Part shown: one piece after another, positions 1-8,083 of the stretch
Layout: each line of letters opens with the position of its first letter
Numbering within the stretch: position 1 is the first letter of the stretch
Source: an uncultured Rhodospirillales bacterium
GTDB taxonomy: Bacteria > Pseudomonadota > Alphaproteobacteria > Acetobacterales > Acetobacteraceae
NCBI GenBank assembly: GCA_903845065.1
Contig: CAIMWH010000171.1
Span: 1-43,035, forward strand
DNA length: 43,035 bases
Reading direction: 5' to 3'
Program-made: the position numbers and the translations under genes
The notes under the pieces: generated by a model
The model's database searches: none
What the model was told of the DNA's origin: nothing
Seen by the model: only the letters and a program-made list of their open reading frames with translations

Positions 1-546
1 CATGATCGGGTTGAAGTTCCGCCCGGCGTCCTTGTAGGTGAGGTTGCCCCAGCGGTCGGCCTGCCACGCCTCGATCAGCGCGAGGTCGGCCTTGAGTGCG
101 TATTCGAGCACCATCTCGCGCCCGTCGAACTCGCGGTGTTCCTTGCCGCGCGCGATCGGTGTGCCCACGGAGGTGGCGGTATAGAACGCCCCCATCCCAT
201 AGCCCGCCGCCTGGATGCGCTGCGCCAGCGTGCCCTGCGGCACGATTTCCAGCTCGATCTCGCCCGCCTTGTACAGCGTCTCGAACACCACCGGATCGCG
301 CGAGCGCGGGAAGGTGCAGATCAGCTTGCGCACCCGCCGTAACTCCATCAGCCGCGCCAGGCCCACCCGGCCGGAGCCGGCGTTGTTCACCGCAACGGTA
401 AGGTCCTTCGCGCCATGCTCGATCAGCCCGTCGAGCAACTGGTTCGGCTGCCCCACCGCGCCGAAGCCGCCGAGCAGCACCGTCGATCCGTCCTTGATGC
501 CCGCCATGGCCTCGGCCATGTCACGCACGAATTTATTGATGGCCAT
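1..546 (-). CDS. 3-oxoacid CoA-transferase subunit A (PcaI-like), 3' end cut by window
   Basis: This is the alpha subunit of a heterodimeric family I CoA-transferase, which moves CoA between a short acyl donor such as succinyl-CoA and a 3-oxoacid. The first 182 residues are present and the C-terminus lies outside the window. The glycine-rich GGFGAVGQPNQLLDGL stretch near residue 26, the NNAGSG motif near 54 and VPQGTLAQRI near 102 are typical of the subunit A fold. The sequence around residue 78 (CTFPRSRD) resembles 3-oxoadipate CoA-transferases (PcaI) more than succinyl-CoA:acetoacetate enzymes, but this is a judgement from memory of the family. The start ATG at 546 directly abuts the stop of the upstream acyl-CoA synthetase gene, so the two are probably cotranscribed and act on the same acyl-CoA. 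Subunit B should follow outside the window. Confidence 0.85.
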   Translation of the reverse strand, partial: MAINKFVRDMAEAMAGIKDGSTVLLGGFGAVGQPNQLLDGLIEHGAKDLTVAVNNAGSGRVGLARLMELRRVRKLICTFPRSRDPVVFETLYKAGEIELEIVPQGTLAQRIQAAGYGMGAFYTATSVGTPIARGKEHREFDGREMVLEYALKADLALIEAWQADRWGNLTYKDAGRNFNPIM

Positions 547-2658
547 TCAGGCGTCTCCGATTTCGAGCACCGCATCAGCGGCGAATGCGCCCTCGCCATC
601 CGGCATGGCAAAGACTGGGTTGAGATCGATGGACAGCAAGCGCTCGCCCGCCTGGTCGGCGAACACCGAAAGCCGGGACAGCATGGTGGAAAGCGCCGCC
701 ACATCGGCCGGCTTGCGCCCGCGCGCGCCCAGCAGCAGCGGCGCCCCCTTGATGGAGCGGATCATCCGCTCCGCCACATCAGGCCCGAACGGGCAGCGAT
801 GGAACACCACATCCTTCAGGACTTCGACGAAAATCCCGCCAAGCCCGAACATCGCCACCGGGCCGAACACCGGATCGCGCACGATGCCCATGATGCACTC
901 GGTGCCACCGCTGAGCTGCTTGGCCACCAGCACACCCTCAATCCGGGCATCCGGCGCATGCGCCTTGGCCCGCGCGATCAGCGTGGCAAACCCTTCCCGC
1001 ACCGCGCCGGCATCGGAAACCCCGAGCAGCACGCCGCCGATTTCCGATTTGTGCAGGATATCCGGCGACAGGATCTTCATCACCACCGGGAACCCGAACG
1101 AAGCCGCCGCCACCACCGCCGCATCGGCATCCGCACACGCCCGCTCTGGCGCACTGGCGATCCCGGCCTGCCCCAGCAGCCGCTTGGCCTCGGCCTCCGT
1201 CGGCGTGGTCGCCGGCAGCATCACCGCCGGCACCGCCGGAGGGCTCACCGGCGTGGCCCGCGCAAAGGCGTCGCCGTACCGGTGCATGGCCGAAATCGCC
1301 ACCACCGCCCGAGTCGGGTCCTCGAACACAGAGAAGCCGTCTGCCTCGTAGGCCGCGGTCTTCTCCGCATCGGCCAGGATCGACAGCACGTAGAGCCGGT
1401 CTGGGAACTTGTCGCGCGTCGCCCGCAGTGTCGCCCGGAGTTTCTCCGCCACGCTCGGCGCCCCGCCGGTCTGCGAGAAGAACCCCAGCACCGTCGAATA
1501 CCCGCCATCGGCGCACACGCTGTCGAGGAACTGCCCCACCTTGGGGAACTCGTTGAACGCCTGCGCGGTGCAATCCACCGGATTGCGCGGCGCACAAAAC
1601 GAGATCAGGTCGAACAGCTTCTTCTGCGCATGCTCCGGCATCTCCGGCATCGCTACCCCGCAGGCCTCGGCGGCGTCCGAAATCAACACGCCCGCCCCGC
1701 CGCTCACCGTCATCACCCCCAGCGTGCCGCGCGCCGGATAAATCCGCCGCGTCGCCAGGTGCGCGATATCCAGCATCTCCTCCGTGGTGCGCGCCCGGAT
1801 CACCCCGAACTCCTCCAGCACCGCATCGGTGATTGCATCATCCCCGGCGATGGACGCCGTGTGGGACTGCGCGGCCTTCGCCCCCAGGCCCGAGCGTCCC
1901 ACCTTCATCAGCACCACCGGCTTGCGCGCCGCCCGGGCGGCCGCCAGCGCCGCGGTGAAGCTGTCGGCCTCGCGAATACCCTCGGCATACGCCGCGATCA
2001 CATCCGTATCGGGGTCCTCGGCCAGCCAGCCGATCACATCGCCGATCGTCACGTCGCTCTCGTTGCCGGTGGTCACGCAGATCGGCACCCCGATGCCGCG
2101 ATTGCGCGCCGCCGTATACAAATGCGTGCCGTACGCGCCGGACTGGCTGGCAATCCCGATCCGCCCCGGCAGCGGCCACCCGGTCTCCACCGACGAAGTG
2201 AATGTCGGAAAATACCCGATCCGCGCATTGAACAGCCCGAGGCAGTTCGGCCCCATCATCCGCATGCCGGCCGCCTTCGCCGCCGCCACCATCTCGGCCT
2301 GCACCGCCGCACCCGCCTCGGATACCTCGGCAAACCCGGCGGTAAGCACGATCGCGCCCTTCACCCCCAGCTTCGCCAGATCAAAAATCGCCTGTGGCGC
2401 GATCGACGCCGGCACCGCCACAACGGCCACATCCGGCACCTCGGGCAGATCGAACACCGACTTGTAGGATTTCAGCCCCTGCACCTCGTCCCGTGCCGGA
2501 TTCACCGGATAGAGCGCGCCCTGGAACTTCTGCTTGATCATGTAGGCGATCGGCTTGCCGCCAATCCGCCCGGGGTCGGACGAGGCGCCAAGCACCGCGA
2601 CCGAACGCGGGCTGAACAGCGGCGTCAGGCTCTTGAAGCGGCGCGCCGCGTCGGTCAT
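547..2658 (-). CDS. acetate--CoA ligase family protein (ADP-forming acyl-CoA synthetase, fused alpha-beta)
   Basis: Predicted 703-residue cytoplasmic enzyme that interconverts an acyl-CoA plus ADP and phosphate with the free acid plus ATP, or makes acyl-CoA in the reverse sense. The order of domains fits the fused ACD/Pat-type family: an N-terminal CoA-binding Rossmann domain (VAVLGASSDPGRIGG near residue 20, then YPVNP), two succinyl-CoA-ligase-like flavodoxin domains with SHTASIAGDD near residue 250, and a C-terminal ATP-grasp domain from about residue 480 (FPVVMKILSPDILHKSEIGG). The start was placed at ATG 2658; an upstream in-frame extension would run through a palindromic repeat and is rejected. 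It abuts the CoA-transferase gene, suggesting a small acyl-CoA metabolism operon. No GNAT acetyltransferase domain is visible. The exact substrate cannot be told. Confidence 0.88.
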   Translation of the reverse strand: MTDAARRFKSLTPLFSPRSVAVLGASSDPGRIGGKPIAYMIKQKFQGALYPVNPARDEVQGLKSYKSVFDLPEVPDVAVVAVPASIAPQAIFDLAKLGVKGAIVLTAGFAEVSEAGAAVQAEMVAAAKAAGMRMMGPNCLGLFNARIGYFPTFTSSVETGWPLPGRIGIASQSGAYGTHLYTAARNRGIGVPICVTTGNESDVTIGDVIGWLAEDPDTDVIAAYAEGIREADSFTAALAAARAARKPVVLMKVGRSGLGAKAAQSHTASIAGDDAITDAVLEEFGVIRARTTEEMLDIAHLATRRIYPARGTLGVMTVSGGAGVLISDAAEACGVAMPEMPEHAQKKLFDLISFCAPRNPVDCTAQAFNEFPKVGQFLDSVCADGGYSTVLGFFSQTGGAPSVAEKLRATLRATRDKFPDRLYVLSILADAEKTAAYEADGFSVFEDPTRAVVAISAMHRYGDAFARATPVSPPAVPAVMLPATTPTEAEAKRLLGQAGIASAPERACADADAAVVAAASFGFPVVMKILSPDILHKSEIGGVLLGVSDAGAVREGFATLIARAKAHAPDARIEGVLVAKQLSGGTECIMGIVRDPVFGPVAMFGLGGIFVEVLKDVVFHRCPFGPDVAERMIRSIKGAPLLLGARGRKPADVAALSTMLSRLSVFADQAGERLLSIDLNPVFAMPDGEGAFAADAVLEIGDA

Positions 2659-2718
2659 GCGTGGACGTCTCCCTTGGTCTTGGTGTGATCGTAGCCGGGA
2701 TGGGCGCGTGTGCAAGCG

Positions 2719-2855
2719 GGCAGGCAAGCGCTTCTTTTTTGAAAAAAAGAAGCAAAAAACTTTTGTCCATGGCAGCCCGTCGTTCAGTCCACGGGTAACC
2801 AACAGAGGAAGTTTTTTTGTTTCTTTTTTTTCAAAAAAAGAAGCGCTTGCCTGCC
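2719..2855. repeat. nested palindromic repeat, copy A
   Basis: A 137-bp intergenic element with inverted ends: GGCAGGCAAGCG at 2719-2730 and its exact complement at 2844-2855. Just inside each end is a second, small hairpin made of GCTTC, a T run, an A run and GAAGC (about 2730-2753 and 2818-2844). Both arms then continue with an A-rich stretch and CTT. The centre (about 2765-2808) is not palindromic in this copy. It lies 3' of the acetolactate synthase-like gene and 5' of the acyl-CoA synthetase gene, both on the minus strand. Related copies are at 17926, 29096, 34161 and 42907. A bidirectional terminator role is possible; see findings. Confidence 0.9.
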
Positions 2856-2857
2856 TC

Positions 2858-4402
2858 CTAGATCATCAGGTCGATCAGGAACGGCCCCTTGGTCTTCAGG
2901 GACAGCGCGAACAGGTCGTTGAACTCCTCCATCGTGGTCGCCCGCGCCGCCGGCACGCCCATCCCGGCGGCCATCTGCACGAAATCGAGATCGGGGCTGC
3001 CGAGATCGAGCATATCCATCGCCGTGCGGCCCGGATTGGCGCCGACATTGGCAAGTTCGCCGATCAGGATCTGATACTTCTTGTTGTTGAAGATCACCGT
3101 GGTCACGTCGAGCTTCTCGCGCGCCTGCGTCCACAGCCCCTGGATGGTGTACATCGCGGAGCCATCGGCCTGCAGGTTGATCACCCGCCGATCCGGCGCC
3201 GCCACCGCCGCCCCGGTCGCCAGCGGAATGCCGCCGCCGATCGCCCCGCCCGTCACATTCAGCCAGTCATGCGGCGCGGCATGGTGGGTGTTGGGGAAGA
3301 ACGCCCGCCCGAATGTCACGCTCTCATCGGCGATGATGGCGTTGTCCGGCATCAACGCCGCCAGTGAGGCGGCGAACGACTCGGTGGTCACCTTGCCGGT
3401 CCCCACGTCGCCCTTGGTGCCGCCCGAGGCCGCCACCGGCTTCGGATTGCCCAGCTCATCCGCCAGCGCCGCCAGCGCCTGCACCTGGTCGTGCTCAGGG
3501 CGGGACATCACATGCAGCGTGGCGCCCGGCGGCACCGGGGTGCCCGGCTTGTTCGGATAGGCGAAGAAGATCACCGGCTTGGCGGTGCCCACCAGGATGA
3601 CGTTGGCGAAATCCTTCATCATCGCGACCGACTGGTCCACCGGATACGGGATGCGGTTGACCGGATGCCGCCCGCGCCCACGCTCGATCCGCCCGTTGGA
3701 ACCGGCCGCGATCACGGTGGCCCCGGTCGCCGCCGCGATGCGGTGCGCATCGGCCAGCGGCCCGGCCATCAGCGCGCCGTTGCCGAGGATGATCAGCGTC
3801 TTCTTGCCGTTGCGCAGCAGGTCCGCCGCCACCTTGACGGCGTGCGGCGAGGTGGTCGGCGCCGCCGGGATCGGCAGGGCGGCGGCCACGATGCCGCCGG
3901 CATCCCAGCAGGTGTCGGAGGGTAGGATCAGGGTGGCGATGGTGCCGGGCGAGGTCTGCGCGGCCTGCGCCGCCACCGCCGCCTGGGCGCCCACTTCGGC
4001 CGACGAGGTGCAGGTGCGCACCCAGCCCGACACCGCGCGGGCCAGGCCCTCGGTATCGGCGGTCAGCGGCGCATCGAGCGGGCGATGATAGGTCGCCTGG
4101 TCGCCCACGCAGTTCACCATCATGGTGTTGGCGCGGCGCCCGTTGTGCAGGTTGGCCCAGCCATTGGCGAGGCCCGGCCCGCAATGCAGCAGCGTGGCGG
4201 CGGGCTTGCCGGCGATGCGGGCATAGCCATCGGCCGCCCCGGTCACCACGTTTTCCTGCAGGCCGAGCACGCAGCGCATCCCCGGCACCCGGTCCAGCGC
4301 CGCGACAAAGTGCATCTCCGACGTGCCCGGATTGGCGAAACACGTATCGATGCCGCTTTTCAGCAGCGTATGCACCAGGCTTTCCGCCCCATTCATGGAC
4401 AT
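2858..4402 (-). CDS. acetolactate synthase large subunit-like thiamine diphosphate enzyme
   Basis: A 514-residue ThDP-dependent enzyme of the acetolactate synthase/benzoylformate decarboxylase superfamily. The N-terminal pyrimidine-binding domain holds the cofactor-activating glutamate in GLQENVVTGAADGYARIAG (Glu50), a central Rossmann-like domain follows (about residues 180-300), and the C-terminal pyrophosphate domain has ADGSAMY near residue 415 followed by NNKKY. The canonical motif starts GDG, so the first glycine is alanine here, while Asp and the downstream Asn are kept. The protein is shorter than the usual 560-600 residue IlvB and no small subunit gene is adjacent, so a catabolic 2-oxoacid decarboxylase is as likely as branched-chain synthesis. 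ATG 4402 has an AGAGGGA ribosome site about 7 bases upstream; ATG 4396 is an alternative. It is divergent from the next dehydrogenase gene. Confidence 0.85.
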   Translation of the reverse strand: MSMNGAESLVHTLLKSGIDTCFANPGTSEMHFVAALDRVPGMRCVLGLQENVVTGAADGYARIAGKPAATLLHCGPGLANGWANLHNGRRANTMMVNCVGDQATYHRPLDAPLTADTEGLARAVSGWVRTCTSSAEVGAQAAVAAQAAQTSPGTIATLILPSDTCWDAGGIVAAALPIPAAPTTSPHAVKVAADLLRNGKKTLIILGNGALMAGPLADAHRIAAATGATVIAAGSNGRIERGRGRHPVNRIPYPVDQSVAMMKDFANVILVGTAKPVIFFAYPNKPGTPVPPGATLHVMSRPEHDQVQALAALADELGNPKPVAASGGTKGDVGTGKVTTESFAASLAALMPDNAIIADESVTFGRAFFPNTHHAAPHDWLNVTGGAIGGGIPLATGAAVAAPDRRVINLQADGSAMYTIQGLWTQAREKLDVTTVIFNNKKYQILIGELANVGANPGRTAMDMLDLGSPDLDFVQMAAGMGVPAARATTMEEFNDLFALSLKTKGPFLIDLMI

Positions 4403-4483
4403 AGACCATCCCTCTTGTTACCCAAGCTGCGAAACTGCATGGCCAAACCCGCCCATGCAAGCAGGGGGGTGCGCGCCGCAGCC

Positions 4484-5485
4484 ATGACCATCGTTCTTTA
4501 TCCCGAGCGCCTCTACGCGGATGACTACGTCGAACGCGAAGTATTCGGCCGCAAAGTCACCGTCCGCGTCGCCGACGCCAAGACCCTCGCGGACCTGACG
4601 GACGCCGAATGTGCCGACGTCGAGGGGCTGATGACGCTGGGCATGTGGGTCCGCGCCGCCGATATCGCCCGCTTCCCCCGCCTGCGCGCCATCGTGCGCA
4701 TGGGCGTGGGGTACGACCGCATCGACCGCGAGGCCGCCGCCGCGCGCGACATCCTGGTCTGCAACGTGCCGGACTACGGCACCACCGAAGTGGCCGACCA
4801 CGCCATGGCCCTCGCGCTGGCGCTCCGCCGTGGCATCGCCCTGCACCATGATCTCCAGCGCGGCCCCGCCCCGGCGCCATGGAAATCCATCACCACGCCC
4901 CTGATCCGCCGCAGCAACGTGCAGACCTTTGGCATCATCGGCCTCGGCCGCATCGGCATCGCGGTGGCCCTGCGCGCCAAGGCGTTCGGCTTCAAGGTGA
5001 GTTTCTTCGACCCCTACCGCCCCAACGGCAGCGAACTCGCCCTCGGCATCCACCGCGCCCGCTCGCTGCAATCCCTGCTGCTGCAATCCGACGTGCTGAG
5101 CGTCCATGCCCCGCTCACCCCCGAAACCCGCGGGATGCTCGGCCTCGCCGAACTCTCGGTGCTGCCCTACGGCGCCGTGGTGGTGAACACCGCGCGCGGC
5201 CCGATCATCGATATCGACGCCCTCGGCGCCCTCCTGCGCGAAGGCCACATCGCCGGCGCCGGGCTGGACGTGCTGCCGGTCGAACCCCCGGTGGCCCCGG
5301 AACCCGACCTCCTCACCGCCTATCGTGCCGGCGAGGAATGGCTGCGCGGCCGCCTCGTCATCACCCCGCACTCGGCCTTCCACACGCCGGAGGCCTGGGA
5401 CGACATTCGCCGCAAATCCGCCGAAACCATGGCCGCCGCCCTGGCCGGCAACCCGCAGAACGTCATCACGCCCGATATGTTCTAG
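4484..5485 (+). CDS. D-isomer-specific 2-hydroxyacid dehydrogenase (CtBP-like)
   Basis: A 333-residue NAD(P)-dependent dehydrogenase reducing 2-oxoacids to D-2-hydroxyacids or the reverse. The nucleotide-binding motif GIIGLGRIG sits near residue 148, followed by the acidic residue of FFDPY that favours NAD. The catalytic arginine is in VVNTARGPIID near residue 237, the glutamate in the DVLPVEPP region and the histidine in ITPHSAFHTPEA near the C-terminus, so all three catalytic positions are present. The N-terminal catalytic half (RMGVGYDRID) resembles the C-terminal-binding-protein subgroup. The start could be ATG 4484 or the in-frame ATG 4439, 15 codons upstream; 4484 matches the usual family start. 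It converges on the pseudouridine synthase gene, sharing the four bases CTAG at their stops. Confidence 0.9.
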   Translation: MTIVLYPERLYADDYVEREVFGRKVTVRVADAKTLADLTDAECADVEGLMTLGMWVRAADIARFPRLRAIVRMGVGYDRIDREAAAARDILVCNVPDYGTTEVADHAMALALALRRGIALHHDLQRGPAPAPWKSITTPLIRRSNVQTFGIIGLGRIGIAVALRAKAFGFKVSFFDPYRPNGSELALGIHRARSLQSLLLQSDVLSVHAPLTPETRGMLGLAELSVLPYGAVVVNTARGPIIDIDALGALLREGHIAGAGLDVLPVEPPVAPEPDLLTAYRAGEEWLRGRLVITPHSAFHTPEAWDDIRRKSAETMAAALAGNPQNVITPDMF

Positions 5486-6165
5486 CCGGCATCCCCCGTT
5501 CCGCTCGCGCGGGGCGGGGATTGTTCCACCCATCCGCACGCCACCATCGCCGCCCGCATATGCGCCGGCACCGGCGCCTCCACCACCACCTCGGGTTTCA
5601 GCCGCAGCCGAATGCCGCGCGCCAGCAAATGCAACGGCCCCACCCCGTCGCCATAAACCGGGTCCCCCAGGATCGGGCAACCGAGCGCCGCCGCATGCGC
5701 CCGCACCTGGTGCGTCCGCCCCGTTCGTGGCCGAAACTCTACCCACGCCATGCCCGCCCCACGCCCCAGCACCCGCCACGCGGTCACCGCGCGATCGCCA
5801 TCGGCATGCCCCTCCATCCGCCACCCGCCGCCCGGCACCATTACCTTGCGCAGCGGCAGCTCCACCACCCCGGCATCCCCTGCCGGCCCGCCCACCACCA
5901 CCGCCCAGTAGCGCTTCTCCGCCCGCCCCGCCGCGAACTCTGCCTGCGCCTCCAGCAGCGCCGCCTTGCGCAACGCCACCACCAGGCACCCCGCCGTATC
6001 CGCATCCAGCCGATGCGCCAGCCACGGCCCATCCTTGCGCCGCGACAACCGCCGAAACACATCCTCCACGCTCGGCCCCCCGCCCGGCCCCGGATGCACC
6101 TTCAGCCCCGCCGGCTTGTCCAGCACCACAAAGCGCGCGTCACGAAACAGCTCGGGAATATCCAT
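5482..6165 (-). CDS. RluA-family RNA pseudouridine synthase
   Basis: A 227-residue enzyme isomerising uridine to pseudouridine in RNA. The diagnostic motif AHRLDADTAGCLVVA near residue 45 contains the catalytic aspartate of the RluA family (consensus HRLD-x2-T-x-G). Downstream motifs FRPRTGRTHQVRAHAAALG and CPILGDPVYG match the family as well. There is no N-terminal S4 RNA-binding domain, so it is of the short RluA/YqcB-like type rather than RluC or RluD, and its target site in rRNA or tRNA cannot be named. ATG 6165 was chosen because longer in-frame starts would translate through a perfect-looking stem-loop at 6205-6270. The stop overlaps that of the convergent dehydrogenase. Confidence 0.9.
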   Translation of the reverse strand: MDIPELFRDARFVVLDKPAGLKVHPGPGGGPSVEDVFRRLSRRKDGPWLAHRLDADTAGCLVVALRKAALLEAQAEFAAGRAEKRYWAVVVGGPAGDAGVVELPLRKVMVPGGGWRMEGHADGDRAVTAWRVLGRGAGMAWVEFRPRTGRTHQVRAHAAALGCPILGDPVYGDGVGPLHLLARGIRLRLKPEVVVEAPVPAHMRAAMVACGWVEQSPPRASGTGDAG

Positions 6166-6204
6166 GCGGGCATTGACCAGAAGGGAAGGGGGGAAAGCAG
6201 TTCC

Positions 6205-6270
6205 ACAAAGAGACGGCGAGGCAGCGAGAAGCAAGGGTGTATTCTTCTCGCTGCCTCGCTGTCTCTTTGT
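6205..6270. repeat. long near-perfect inverted repeat (26-bp stem)
   Basis: The arms 6205-6230 and 6245-6270 are complementary at 25 of 26 positions, and the one exception is a G-T pair, so as RNA the stem would be fully paired with one G-U wobble. The loop is 14 bases (6231-6244). The arms read ACAAAGAGAC then GGCGAGGCAGCGAGAA on the left. No T run follows on either strand, so it is not a standard intrinsic terminator. It lies in the divergent gap between the pseudouridine synthase and the TrmH-type methyltransferase genes. No second copy was seen in the window. A small REP-like or MITE-derived palindrome is a reasonable guess. Confidence 0.9.
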
Positions 6271-6329
6271 GACGCTTGCTTTTTCGCTCAAAGGTTGACT
6301 CCCGCCCCGTCCCGGCGGAAGCCACCACC

Positions 6330-7049
6330 ATGAACAAGCCCGAACCCATCTGCGGCGCCAACCCGGTCGCCGCCCTGTTCTCCCGCCGCCCCGGCGAGGT
6401 GCAGCGCCTGTTCTACCTCGCCGAACACAAGGACTCCGTCGGCCCCTGGTGCGCCATCCTCGCCGCCGCCCGCAAACCCTACCGCATGGTCGAGGCCGCT
6501 GAGCTGGAAACCATCGCCGGCACCGCCCACCACGGCGGCATCGTCGCCGTCGCCCGCTCGCGCCAGCTCACCAATTTCGATCACGAAGCGCCGCCCCGGG
6601 TGAAATTCCTGCTGATCCTCGATGGCATCGGCAACCCCCATAATCTCGGCGCCATCGCCCGCTGCGCCGCCTTCTTCGGCGCCTCCACCCTGCTCATCGG
6701 CGAAGGCCCCGGCCATGCCATGCCCTCACCCGCCGCCTACCGCACCGCCGAGGGCGGCCTCGAACACCTCAACCTCTACCGCACCCGAGACCTGCCGCGC
6801 GCCATGCAGTCCCTGGACCCGCATTACCGCACGGTGGCAAGCTCCCTCTCGCGCCTGGCGGTCAAGCCGTCCGAACTCCCGCGTGACCGTCCGATCGCCC
6901 TCGTCCTCGGCAACGAGGAGACCGGCGTCTCGCCCGCCGTGCTGGCCGGCTGCCGCCGCGAGGTGCGCATCCCGGGCACCGGCAACGTCCAAAGCCTCAA
7001 CGTGGCACAGGCCGCCGCCGTGCTGCTCCACGCCTTCCTGGGGGACTGA
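6330..7049 (+). CDS. TrmH (SpoU) family RNA 2'-O-methyltransferase
   Basis: A 239-residue AdoMet-dependent methyltransferase with the trefoil-knot SPOUT fold. All three SpoU motifs are clear: motif 1 GNPHNLGAIARC near residue 98, motif 2 LVLGNEETGVS near 191, and motif 3 VRIPGTGNVQSLNVAQAAAV near 212 up to the C-terminus. The N-terminal 80 residues (ICGANPVAALFSRRPGEV) resemble the RNA-substrate-binding domain of RlmB-type enzymes, which methylate 23S rRNA, though tRNA enzymes share the fold. ATG 6330 follows a CGGAAG ribosome site. The next gene starts six bases after its stop, so the two are likely cotranscribed although the functions look unrelated. Confidence 0.92.
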   Translation: MNKPEPICGANPVAALFSRRPGEVQRLFYLAEHKDSVGPWCAILAAARKPYRMVEAAELETIAGTAHHGGIVAVARSRQLTNFDHEAPPRVKFLLILDGIGNPHNLGAIARCAAFFGASTLLIGEGPGHAMPSPAAYRTAEGGLEHLNLYRTRDLPRAMQSLDPHYRTVASSLSRLAVKPSELPRDRPIALVLGNEETGVSPAVLAGCRREVRIPGTGNVQSLNVAQAAAVLLHAFLGD

Positions 7050-7054
7050 ACCTG

Positions 7055-8029
7055 ATGCGCTTCTTCGCGATGAACGATGCCGGTGACGAGCTGTTCCCGG
7101 TCACCCAGGCCCAGTGGGACGCAGCCGTCGCCCGCGCCGGCGAACACGGCCACGAGTTCCGCTGCGGCACCACGGATGCCGAATTCGCCGAAGGCGTCGC
7201 CTGGGCGGACGTGCTGATGGCGCAAACCTCGGCCCTCGCCCACCGCTTCCCCTGCACGGCGCCCAACCTGCGCTTCATCTTTCTGCTCTCCGCCGGCGTC
7301 GACAAATTGCAACCCTTCTCCGCCCTGCCCCCCGGGGTCGAGGTGCTCAACAACTCCGGCGTGCACAGCCGCAAGGCCGGCGAATACAGCGCCATGGCGC
7401 TCCTGATGCTGAACGCCCACGTGCCCGAAATGCTCACCCAGCAGCGCGACCAGGTGTGGCAGGCGCTGTTCTCTTCCTCCATCCGCGGCCGCCGCGTCAC
7501 CATCCTCGGCACCGGAGACATGGGGGCGCCGGCCAGCCGCGCCGCCCGCCATTTCGGCGCCATCACCACCGGCGTGCGCACCACCGCCACCCCGCACCCC
7601 GATTTCGACCACATCGTCGCCAGCACCAGCCTCGACAGCGTGCTGCCCACCACCGACTACCTCCTCCTCGCCGCCCCCCTCACCGATGCCACCCGCAACA
7701 TCATCACCCGCGAGCGCCTCGCCCTCCTCCCTAAGGGCGCCGGCGTCATCAACATCGGCCGCGGCCCGCTGATCGACCAGGAAGCCCTGTGCGACCTGCT
7801 CGACTCGGGCCATCTCGGCGGCGCCGTGCTCGATGTGTTCAACCCCGAGCCCATTCCGCCGGGCCACCGCACCTGGACCACCCGCAATCTCGTCATCACC
7901 CCCCACGTCTCGGTGGACGATCCGCTCACCTACAACCCGGACAGCCTCGATATCCTGTTCGCCAACCTGCTCGCCCACCGGGCCGGCAACCACATGCCGC
8001 ACAAGGTCGATCTCACCCGCGGCTACTAA
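7055..8029 (+). CDS. D-2-hydroxyacid dehydrogenase family protein
   Basis: A 324-residue NAD(P)-dependent dehydrogenase, the second of its superfamily in the window. The Rossmann motif VTILGTGDMGAPASRAARHFGA begins near residue 147 (G-x-G-x2-G intact). The catalytic arginine is in INIGRGPLIDQEAL near residue 230, the glutamate in VFNPEPIPPGH and the histidine in LVITPHVSVDDP. The sequence is distant from the protein at 4484, so this is not a recent duplication. The start ATG 7055 is preceded by GGGGAC overlapping the stop of the TrmH-type gene. Its position directly before an ABC transporter operon (54-base gap) suggests it may act on an imported compound, but this is inference. Confidence 0.88.
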   Translation: MRFFAMNDAGDELFPVTQAQWDAAVARAGEHGHEFRCGTTDAEFAEGVAWADVLMAQTSALAHRFPCTAPNLRFIFLLSAGVDKLQPFSALPPGVEVLNNSGVHSRKAGEYSAMALLMLNAHVPEMLTQQRDQVWQALFSSSIRGRRVTILGTGDMGAPASRAARHFGAITTGVRTTATPHPDFDHIVASTSLDSVLPTTDYLLLAAPLTDATRNIITRERLALLPKGAGVINIGRGPLIDQEALCDLLDSGHLGGAVLDVFNPEPIPPGHRTWTTRNLVITPHVSVDDPLTYNPDSLDILFANLLAHRAGNHMPHKVDLTRGY

Positions 8030-8083
8030 CGCGCACCGAAACCGTCTTGCCCCCATCCCCCCTGCGACCCTAGGCTGCCATCC

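Noticed and set aside
2659-2802. An N-terminal extension of the acyl-CoA synthetase by 48 residues.
   Set aside because: It would translate through the palindromic repeat (lysine and phenylalanine runs) and the family normally begins near the chosen ATG.
6166-6298. Small frames reading through the 6205-6270 stem-loop on both strands, including extensions of the pseudouridine synthase.
   Set aside because: They are products of the palindrome; neither has a ribosome site nor family similarity.
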